From an uncultured Collinsella sp. (GTDB lineage Bacteria; Actinomycetota; Coriobacteriia; Coriobacteriales; Coriobacteriaceae), in the NCBI GenBank assembly GCA_905213265.1, contig CAJMHR010000070.1:1-5519 (forward strand): DNA of 5,519 nucleotides, read 5' to 3'. Under the pieces are notes generated by a model. The model made no database searches and was not told where the DNA came from. It saw nothing but the letters and a program-made list of their open reading frames with translations. Position numbers and translations under genes: made by a program. Shown piece after piece: positions 1-5,519 of the stretch (positions within the stretch are counted from its first letter, which is position 1; every line of letters begins with the position of its first letter).

Positions 1-15
1 GCGGGATTTCGCGGC

Positions 16-21
16 TACAAT
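16..21 (+). promoter_or_regulatory. Possible -10 element of prfC promoter
   Basis: TACAAT is one mismatch from the TATAAT consensus. It lies about 50 bases before the chosen prfC start, which would give a leader of roughly 40 nt. A matching -35 hexamer would fall outside the left edge of the window, so the promoter cannot be confirmed here. The same octamer TACAATAG occurs upstream of ung on the other strand, which makes it more plausible as a recurring -10 context. Confidence 0.35.
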
Positions 22-56
22 AGTGCGGTTACAACGACGTAATGCACTCAATGCAA

Positions 57-63
57 GAAAGGA
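57..63 (+). promoter_or_regulatory. Ribosome binding site deciding the prfC start
   Basis: GAAAGGA at 57-63 is a good Shine-Dalgarno match with a 5-nt gap to the ATG at 69. The in-frame ATGs at 42 and 51 have no purine-rich site at the right distance upstream. This site therefore favours initiation at 69 over the longer reading frame. Confidence 0.75.
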
Positions 64-68
64 TCCGC

Positions 69-1682
<1,614 letters not shown>

Positions 1683-1687
1683 CGCAT

Positions 1688-1726
1688 CGGCGCGGTGGCC
1701 CTGCGGGGCTGCCGCGTCGTTCGCTT
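1688..1726 (+). terminator. Stem-loop terminator after prfC
   Basis: Bases 1688-1701 pair with 1706-1719 to give an uninterrupted 14-bp stem (11 Watson-Crick pairs, three G-U) capped by the tetraloop TGCG. It begins 5 bases after the prfC stop. The tail (TTCGCTT) is only weakly T-rich, so release may be inefficient or need Rho. The position and very stable stem still make a terminator the best reading. Confidence 0.6.
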
Positions 1727-1753
1727 GCCTGATGCCGTGTGAGCGGCTATCAT
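1725..1753 (+). promoter_or_regulatory. Sigma70-type promoter for the VUT transporter-SDR operon
   Basis: TTGCCT (1725-1730, 4 of 6 to TTGACA) and TATCAT (1748-1753, 5 of 6 to TATAAT) are separated by an ideal 17 bp. Transcription would start near 1760 and leave a leader of about 80 nt that contains the foldable element at 1783-1825. It lies just after the prfC terminator, which suggests the downstream pair is transcribed independently of prfC. Confidence 0.55.
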
Positions 1754-1782
1754 ACCCACCGTCGTCTCAAGACCGGGGCGTC

Positions 1783-1832
1783 CGAGCAGTTCGGGTCCGA
1801 TATCCTGCTCGTTAAACCTAAAACCAAAGGAG
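1783..1832 (+). promoter_or_regulatory. Candidate cis-regulatory RNA (preQ1-I-like pseudoknot) in the transporter leader
   Basis: CGAGCAG (1783-1789) and CTGCTCG (1805-1811) form a perfect 7-bp stem around a 15-nt loop that starts TTC and ends in C just before the 3' arm. An A-rich tail follows (1812-1825). Its ACC (1823-1825) can pair with GGT in the loop (1794-1796), closing an H-type pseudoknot directly against the Shine-Dalgarno AAAGGAG (1826-1832). Stem, loop ending in C, A-rich tail and tail-loop pairing beside the ribosome binding site is the known layout of preQ1-I riboswitches. The downstream gene belongs to a family with queuosine-precursor transporters, which fits. Against it, the loop is longer than in the examples I remember, the canonical loop consensus is not matched, and the tail has extra C and T bases. 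An unrelated leader hairpin is possible. Function is inferred; pairing is seen. Confidence 0.4.
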
Positions 1833-1838
1833 TACATA

Positions 1839-2561
1839 ATGATCAAGAAGGTCATGGAGGACTACAAGGTCCTGTTGCGGAGCATTCCCGCGGCAACGGT
1901 TTCGCTGTTTTTCGTGAGCGTCATCATGATGAACCTGCTGGCCAACAAAGAGCTTATCAGCCTGCCGTATCTGGCACTCGATTGCGGCTTTGTGGTGAGC
2001 TGGGTTTCGTTTTTGTGCCAGGACATGATCTGCAAGCGCTTTGGCGCCAAGGCATCCATCAAAATCTCTATCCTCGCGCTGCTGGTCAACCTGGCCGTGA
2101 GCCTGTGCTTTTGGGCATGCTCGCTTACGCCCGGTATGTGGGGCGCCTACTACGACACCGGCATGATCGAGGTCAACACCGCCCTTAACGCCACCATCGG
2201 CGGCACCTGGTACGTGGTGCTGGGCTCTTCGCTGGCAATGCTCGTTTCTGCCGTGGTTAACTCCACGCTCAACCAGTCGCTCGGCCGCATGCTCAAAAAG
2301 AATAACTTTGCGAGCTTCGCCTTCCGCTCCTATGTGTCCACGGGTGTTGGCCAGTTTATCGACAACTTGGTCTTTGCCATTGTGGTGAGCCACACGTTCT
2401 TTGGTTGGACCTGGGTGCAGGTCCTTATGTGCTCGCTGACCGGCGCTGTTGCCGAGCTGCTGTGCGAGGTTTTCCTGAGCCCCGTGGGCTACAAGGTCGT
2501 GCGCGGCTGGGAGCGCGAGAATGTGGGCTCCGAGTACCTCGAGCGCCACGCAACCGCCTAA
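1839..2561 (+). CDS. VUT family (YhhQ/DUF165-like) transporter, probable queuosine-precursor uptake
   Basis: This 240-residue integral membrane protein has about six hydrophobic helices, near residues 15-35, 42-62, 73-94, 122-142, 165-186 and 190-214. The short N-terminus and the charged C-terminal tail (about 222-240) would be cytoplasmic. Length, helix count and the segment RSYVSTGVGQFIDNLVF (163-179), resembling the R..S...GQ..D motif before helix 5, point to the VUT/YhhQ family. E. coli YhhQ in this family imports the queuosine precursors preQ0 and preQ1; other members have been proposed to carry vitamins, so the substrate is inferred. The ATG at 1839 has a strong Shine-Dalgarno (AAAGGAG, 6-nt gap). 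Its own promoter and a structured leader lie upstream. Its stop codon is 9 bases before the SDR gene, so the two are almost certainly cotranscribed. No queuosine biosynthesis gene is visible in the window, which would suit a salvaging organism but proves nothing. Confidence 0.8.
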   Translation: MIKKVMEDYKVLLRSIPAATVSLFFVSVIMMNLLANKELISLPYLALDCGFVVSWVSFLCQDMICKRFGAKASIKISILALLVNLAVSLCFWACSLTPGMWGAYYDTGMIEVNTALNATIGGTWYVVLGSSLAMLVSAVVNSTLNQSLGRMLKKNNFASFAFRSYVSTGVGQFIDNLVFAIVVSHTFFGWTWVQVLMCSLTGAVAELLCEVFLSPVGYKVVRGWERENVGSEYLERHATA

Positions 2562-2570
2562 GGAGCAAGT

Positions 2571-3251
2571 ATGCGGGTTTTGATCACGGGTGCTTCGGGC
2601 GGTATCGGAGCCGCATGCGTGCAACGATTTTTGGACGAGGGCCACGAGGTTGTGGGCTTTGATTTGCTACCGGCGGCGATCAAACACGAGCGCTACCGCC
2701 ATCTGATCGTTGATGTCCGCGAGCCGGGCTCGTTTCCAGGCGACCTTGAACCCCAAGTGATCGTGAACGTTGCCGGTACGCAGGATTCGGCCGATGATAT
2801 CGCCGCCAACCTGTGTGGCACCATCAACGTGACCGAGTGCTACGCCTTTGTGGGGGAGGGGCTTGCCGCCAAGCCGGCGCCGACTATCAAATCCGTGGTC
2901 AATGTGGGGTCCGCGAGTGGGCATACGGGATCGGAGTTTCCCGCCTATGCCGCCAGCAAGGGCGGCGTTATCGCCTACACCAAGAACCTTGCAAACCGTC
3001 TGGCGCCGCAGGCTATCGCCAACAGTGTGGACCCGGGTGGCGTTATCACGCCGCTCAACCGTTGCGTGATGGAAGACGAACACCTGTGGAGCCAGATTAT
3101 GGAGCTCACGCCGCTTAGGCGCTGGGCCACTGCCCAAGAGATTGCCGAGTGGATCTACTTTGTGGGCGTGACCAACCGGTTTATGACCGGGCAGAGTCTG
3201 CTAATCGATGGCGGCGAGGCCGGCCGTACCCAGTTTATCTGGCCCGAGTAG
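2571..3251 (+). CDS. Short-chain dehydrogenase/reductase (SDR) family oxidoreductase, substrate unknown
   Basis: This is a classical-type SDR of 226 residues, slightly shorter than the usual 245-255. The cofactor motif TGASGGIG is at residues 6-13. Asp31 ends the second strand (VVGFD), which usually indicates NAD(H) over NADP(H). The NNAG-like motif reads NVAG (66-69). The active site is visible: Ser114 (in NVGSASG), Tyr126 and Lys130 (YAASK), with Asn80 the probable fourth residue. The usual PG motif after the active site is present as DPGGVITP (154-161), and the C-terminus has the typical MTGQSLLIDGGEA (205-217). All catalytic residues are present, so it should be active in the cytosol, but the substrate cannot be read from sequence. 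The shortening seems to fall mainly between strands 2 and 4. The Shine-Dalgarno AAGGAG (2560-2565) overlaps the stop codon of the transporter gene, which suggests coupled translation. Confidence 0.9.
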   Translation: MRVLITGASGGIGAACVQRFLDEGHEVVGFDLLPAAIKHERYRHLIVDVREPGSFPGDLEPQVIVNVAGTQDSADDIAANLCGTINVTECYAFVGEGLAAKPAPTIKSVVNVGSASGHTGSEFPAYAASKGGVIAYTKNLANRLAPQAIANSVDPGGVITPLNRCVMEDEHLWSQIMELTPLRRWATAQEIAEWIYFVGVTNRFMTGQSLLIDGGEAGRTQFIWPE

Positions 3252-3257
3252 CAAAAT

Positions 3258-3293
3258 GCGCCCGATGGCAAGATTGCCGTCGGGCGCGTTTTT
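3258..3293. terminator. Strong intrinsic terminator between convergent SDR and ung genes, probably bidirectional
   Basis: GCGCCCGA (3258-3265) pairs perfectly with TCGGGCGC (3280-3287). The stem continues inward through a T-G pair and GGCA/TGCC to a 4-base loop (3271-3274), giving 13 bp. It is followed by TTTTT (3289-3293), a textbook plus-strand terminator 6 bases after the SDR stop. On the minus strand the same hairpin is followed by ATTTTGC (complement of 3251-3257), so it can also end ung transcripts, which arrive from the other side. Confidence 0.93.
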
Positions 3294-3306
3294 GATGTAT
3301 CGATTA

Positions 3307-4032
3307 TTAGTCGAGGCAAGTCCAGTTGACGGGGGTCGAGCCGTGCTGTTCGAGTAGCCGATTGGCAGCGGAGAAGGGGCTCGACCCCATAAAAGCGGGG
3401 AGTTCTGCCGTGGCACGGTTGGCTGAAAGCGGCGAGGGGTGCGTAGAGGCCAGGCAGAACTTGCCGGTTGCCTTGCCCGCGCCGGTCGCGGCGAGCTTGC
3501 CTTCGACCATCTGCTGGGCAAAGCGACCCCATGCCAAAAAAACTACCGGCTGGGGCAGCTGGCAGCAGCGTTCGATAATGTAGTCGGTCAGGGTGCTCCA
3601 GCCCAGCTTGGCGTGCGAGTTCGCGGCATGCTCGCGCACGGTGAGCGTAGTGTTGAGGAGCAGGACGCCCTGTCGTGCCCATGGTGTTAGGTCTCCCGTG
3701 GCGGGAATGGGGCAATCCAGATCGGCATCGAGTTCCTTGTAGATGTTGCGCAGGCTCGGCGGCAGCTTGGTTTGTGTCGCGGGGACCGAGAACGACAGCC
3801 CCATGGCCTGGTTGGGTCCGTGATAGGGGTCTTGACCCAAGATGACAACCTTGACCTGGTCGGCCGGCGTGTAGGCGAGAGCATTGAGGATGTCGTCTTG
3901 TGCCGGGTAGATAGTCTGCTCGGCACGCAAAAGGGCGATGCGCTCGAGCAGCTGGTTCGTAGTGTCACGTATCAGCTGTGGCGCATCGCCCAACCAAGTT
4001 GCTATGTTGCGGTCGCGAGTTGCGGTGTCCAT
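3307..4032 (-). CDS. ung: Uracil-DNA glycosylase, family 1
   Basis: Ung removes uracil from DNA by cleaving the N-glycosidic bond, the first step of base-excision repair after cytosine deamination or dUMP incorporation. The 241-residue product carries the family 1 signature in order: GQDPYHG (66-72), with Asp68 the catalytic base equivalent to E. coli Asp64; Phe81 in GLSFSVP, which stacks on uracil; LLNTTLTVR (125-133), with Asn127 reading the uracil edge; and HPSPLSA (198-204), with His198 the catalytic histidine and the loop that inserts into the minor groove. Length is normal (E. coli Ung is 229 aa) and no motif is degraded. The start has a clear ribosome binding site on the minus strand (AAAGGAG, complement of 4037-4043, 4-nt gap). 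It converges on the SDR gene across a shared terminator. It lies 88 bp downstream of the EamA gene in the same orientation, with its own probable promoter in between. Confidence 0.97.
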   Translation of the reverse strand: MDTATRDRNIATWLGDAPQLIRDTTNQLLERIALLRAEQTIYPAQDDILNALAYTPADQVKVVILGQDPYHGPNQAMGLSFSVPATQTKLPPSLRNIYKELDADLDCPIPATGDLTPWARQGVLLLNTTLTVREHAANSHAKLGWSTLTDYIIERCCQLPQPVVFLAWGRFAQQMVEGKLAATGAGKATGKFCLASTHPSPLSANRATAELPAFMGSSPFSAANRLLEQHGSTPVNWTCLD

Positions 4033-4067
4033 GGGGCTCCTTTATGGCAGATACTCTGTTGGCATCT

Positions 4068-4073
4068 ATTGTA
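4068..4073 (-). promoter_or_regulatory. Possible -10 element of the ung promoter
   Basis: Read on the minus strand this is TACAAT (5 of 6 to consensus), followed by AG, which predicts a start near 4061 and a leader of about 28 nt. No recognisable -35 hexamer occurs 16-18 bp upstream, so the promoter is weak or needs help. It overlaps one arm of the inverted repeat at 4071-4095. Confidence 0.4.
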
Positions 4074-4095
4074 AAGGCGCACCGGTTGCCTTTAC
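4071..4095. repeat. Perfect 8-bp inverted repeat, operator-like, upstream of ung
   Basis: GTAAAGGC (4071-4078) and GCCTTTAC (4088-4095) are exact reverse complements separated by 9 bp. The centre holds the palindrome ACCGGT (4081-4086). One arm overlaps the probable ung -10, and the dyad fills the space where RNA polymerase would bind. No T-run follows on either strand, so it does not look like an intrinsic terminator for the EamA gene that ends at 4121. A repressor or regulator site is the better reading. I do not recognise the cognate protein. Confidence 0.5.
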
Positions 4096-4120
4096 GCCAC
4101 GGCTGTATGAAGAGTGGGGT

Positions 4121-5023
4121 CTACGAGACGTGCTCGGGCGCTCCTGCCATGCGAGCTTGTCCATGTGCGCGGAGGCGCGGAAGCTCGACGGTTGCCACCA
4201 TGACGCCGGTTAGGATGAGGGCGGCGCCAAAGAAGGCGATGGGGCTCAGGACCTCGCCAACCAGGAAGAACGAAAAGACAGCGGAGCAGACCGGCTCAAG
4301 CGAGAAGGCGAAGCCGGTGGTCTCGGCGGGCACGTGGGGCTGCACGAGCGTCTGGGTGATAAAGCCGTAGGCAGAGCAGATGAGTGCGAGCGCGACGACG
4401 ACCACGATCTCGCTGGGCGTACTGGGAAGTGTGAAACCGCCAAAGACGCATGCGGCGATACCCGAGAACAAGCCGCCGAAGCCCAGCTGCCAAACGCCCA
4501 AAGCCAGCGGGTCGACATCTTCGACAAAGCGCTTCGCCACAATGATATGGCCGGCATAGACAAAGGCGGAGAGCAGCATGATGATCGCGCCGGGATTCAG
4601 GCTGGTAAAGTCTGCGCCCGAGAGCAGCAACATACCGCAGGTGACGATGGCGGTGCCGACGAGCACTTTGCGCTCGGGGGCGCGACGCAGCAGGGCGGCG
4701 TTGGCAAACGGCACAATCACGACCGTCAGGCTCTGCAAAAAGCCGGCGGTGGAGGCGGAGGTGAGGCTGGAGCCCAGGCACATGCAGGTGAGCTCGGTTG
4801 CCATAATGGCGCCGATGATGGCGGCACGGACCATAAGGTCGCGGTTGATGCGCAACGCGTGCTTGTGGAAGAGCAGCAGGCAGACCACAAAGGCGATGAT
4901 GCAGCGTAGCGCGACGATGCTCGTGGCGTTCATGCTGTCCATGCCGATCTTCATGAGGGGGTACGAAAAGCCCCATGCGACGGGAACGGAAAATGAGAGC
5001 GCGATTGCTTTTTTGCGGTCCAT
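4121..5023 (-). CDS. EamA/DMT superfamily transporter (ten-helix, probable exporter)
   Basis: This 300-residue membrane protein has about ten hydrophobic helices, near residues 7-25, 34-52, 65-84, 90-110, 119-137, 146-164, 174-195, 206-224, 235-256 and 262-280. They form the two tandem five-helix EamA repeats (about 6-135 and 146-279) typical of the drug/metabolite transporter superfamily. Family marks include the opening PVAWGFSYPLMKIGMD (14-29), Arg40 in the second helix, and SLEPVCSAVFSFFLVGEVLS (241-260), with the conserved E-P and G-E pairs of the second repeat. Relatives export amino acids, nucleobases or other small metabolites, but substrate cannot be assigned from sequence. The start is supported by AAAAGGAG on the minus strand (complement of 5028-5035, 4-nt gap). 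It is divergent from a LysR-type regulator gene, a common arrangement in which the regulator controls the transporter. Confidence 0.92.
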   Translation of the reverse strand: MDRKKAIALSFSVPVAWGFSYPLMKIGMDSMNATSIVALRCIIAFVVCLLLFHKHALRINRDLMVRAAIIGAIMATELTCMCLGSSLTSASTAGFLQSLTVVIVPFANAALLRRAPERKVLVGTAIVTCGMLLLSGADFTSLNPGAIIMLLSAFVYAGHIIVAKRFVEDVDPLALGVWQLGFGGLFSGIAACVFGGFTLPSTPSEIVVVVALALICSAYGFITQTLVQPHVPAETTGFAFSLEPVCSAVFSFFLVGEVLSPIAFFGAALILTGVMVATVELPRLRAHGQARMAGAPEHVS

Positions 5024-5105
5024 GGGACTCCTTTTGTTACAGAACGGTTTCGTAAAAAGGATTCTGCTCCCAGATATTGATGTAGTAAAGCGAATGTATC
5101 TTCAG

Positions 5106-5111
5106 TATGAT
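5106..5111 (+). promoter_or_regulatory. Possible -10 element for the LysR-family gene
   Basis: TATGAT is 5 of 6 to the -10 consensus and lies 70 bases before the regulator start. No good -35 is found at 16-18 bp (TAGTAA at 17 bp is poor). The surrounding 5024-5181 region is AT-richer than the genes, as expected for a divergent promoter region. No minus-strand promoter for the EamA gene stands out clearly. Confidence 0.25.
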
Positions 5112-5144
5112 TAAGAAACGCTAATGTTGGCAGAAAAAGCGCTG

Positions 5145-5158
5145 GCAAAACGTTTTGC
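5145..5158. repeat. Perfect 14-bp palindrome in the EamA-LysR divergent region
   Basis: GCAAAACGTTTTGC is a perfect palindrome centred on CG. Its right edge lies 23 bases before the regulator ATG. It could be the regulator's own binding site for autoregulation. The CG-centred form also resembles LacI/GalR-family operators. It is too far from the EamA start (more than 120 bp) to act as a simple blocking site for that gene unless the promoter is distant. Confidence 0.5.
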
Positions 5159-5181
5159 GGCTGCATTGATGTGGAGGCACG

Positions 5182-5519
5182 ATGGCATCGCGGTATCAGA
5201 TTGTTTGTATGGTGGTCGATTGCGGCAGTCTGAAACGTGCGGCCGACGAGTTGGGCTATACGCAAAGTGCGGTGAGCCAGGCCGTCAAGGCGCTCGAGCG
5301 CGAGCTGGGTACCACGCTTATCGAGCGCGGCAAGCAGGGTGTATCGCTTACGCGCGACGGCAAACAGTACCTGCCGTATCTGCGCCAAATCGTAACTGCC
5401 GAGGCCGAGCTCGAGGGCAAGCGCCAGGAGCTGCTGGGGCTTTCGTCGACCGATATTCGCATCGCGACGTTTACCAACGTGAGTCGTACTGTGCTGCCGC
5501 GTGTGATCCGCGACTTTGG
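5182..5519 (+). CDS. LysR-family transcriptional regulator, N-terminal part (runs off window)
   Basis: The open frame starts at ATG 5182 and is still open at the window end: 112 complete codons of a family usually near 300 aa. It has a ribosome binding site GGAGG (5173-5177) with a 4-nt gap. Residues 1-60 form the LysR winged helix-turn-helix. The helix-turn-helix covers about 16-36 (GSLKRAADELGYTQSAVSQAV), followed by KALERELGTTLIERGKQGVSLTRDG, the standard continuation into the wing. Residues 60-87 form the amphipathic linker helix rich in Glu, Leu and Arg. From about residue 91 (DIRIATFTNVSRTVLPRVI) the first strand and helix of the periplasmic-binding-like effector domain begin. The effector pocket is not in the window, so the inducer is unknown. 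Its divergent position suggests it regulates the EamA transporter, and LysR regulators commonly repress their own gene. Confidence 0.93.
   Translation, partial: MASRYQIVCMVVDCGSLKRAADELGYTQSAVSQAVKALERELGTTLIERGKQGVSLTRDGKQYLPYLRQIVTAEAELEGKRQELLGLSSTDIRIATFTNVSRTVLPRVIRDF

Noticed and set aside
29..42. TTAC-N6-GTAA dyad upstream of prfC
   Set aside because: The arms are too short and the spacing differs from the other TTAC/GTAA pairs in the window, so no shared operator can be argued.
42..68. N-terminal extension of RF3 from ATG 42 or 51
   Set aside because: Neither ATG has a Shine-Dalgarno at the right distance, whereas ATG 69 has one, and known RF3 proteins begin close to the GTPase domain.
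1818..2645. A 275-codon minus-strand frame opposite the VUT transporter
   Set aside because: The plus-strand protein has coherent membrane helices and a strong ribosome binding site, while the opposite frame is a composition shadow that also runs into the SDR gene.
4334..4909. A 191-codon plus-strand frame opposite the EamA transporter
   Set aside because: It is rich in Gly, Asp, Glu, Ala and His with no motif and lies inside a well-supported ten-helix transporter gene, so it is a shadow.
5037..5055. TTAC-N11-GTAA inverted repeat beside the EamA ribosome binding site, as a LysR box
   Set aside because: Only four bases per arm match and flanking bases do not extend the symmetry well. It is too short to separate from chance without comparison to relatives.
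5072..5101. AGATA-N20-TATCT dyad in the divergent intergenic region
   Set aside because: Five-base arms with a long spacer are expected by chance in AT-richer DNA, and the spacing does not fit the usual LysR site.

Overview
The window looks like an ordinary chromosomal stretch from a moderately GC-rich bacterium. Codons prefer G or C in the third position, Shine-Dalgarno sites are strong (AAGGAG or AAAGGAG), and AT-richer promoter patches lie between genes. Base composition and gene content resemble the Coriobacteriia (Collinsella-like gut Actinobacteria). That placement is an inference from overall character, since no marker such as rRNA is present.

Layout, left to right. (1) prfC (RF3), plus strand, reads 69-1682 and is followed by a long stem-loop terminator. 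(2) A 156-bp gap holds a promoter and a structured 5' leader. It leads into a two-gene plus-strand operon: a six-helix VUT/YhhQ-type (queuosine-precursor transporter family) membrane protein at 1839-2561, then a short-chain dehydrogenase/reductase at 2571-3251. The operon ends in a strong, probably bidirectional intrinsic terminator shared with the convergent gene. (3) ung (uracil-DNA glycosylase), minus strand, reads 3307-4032. Its promoter region contains a perfect 8-bp inverted repeat. (4) An EamA/DMT-family transporter, minus strand, reads 4121-5023. (5) A 158-bp divergent intergenic region carries a perfect 14-bp palindrome. (6) The 5' part of a LysR-family regulator, plus strand, starts at 5182 and runs off the window end; it is probably the regulator of the divergent transporter.

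The genes do not form one pathway. prfC (translation termination) and ung (base-excision repair) are housekeeping genes. The VUT transporter and SDR are one transcription unit, and the LysR/EamA pair is a typical regulator-exporter module.

The most interesting signal is in the leader of the VUT gene at 1783-1825. A 7-bp stem, a 15-nt loop and an A-rich tail can fold into an H-type pseudoknot directly abutting the Shine-Dalgarno. This has the architecture of a preQ1-I riboswitch and sits in front of a transporter family linked to queuosine precursors. I saw no evidence of a wholly new defence, mobile or biosynthetic system. There are no RNA genes, insertion sequences, CRISPR arrays or gene-free stretches above 160 bp.
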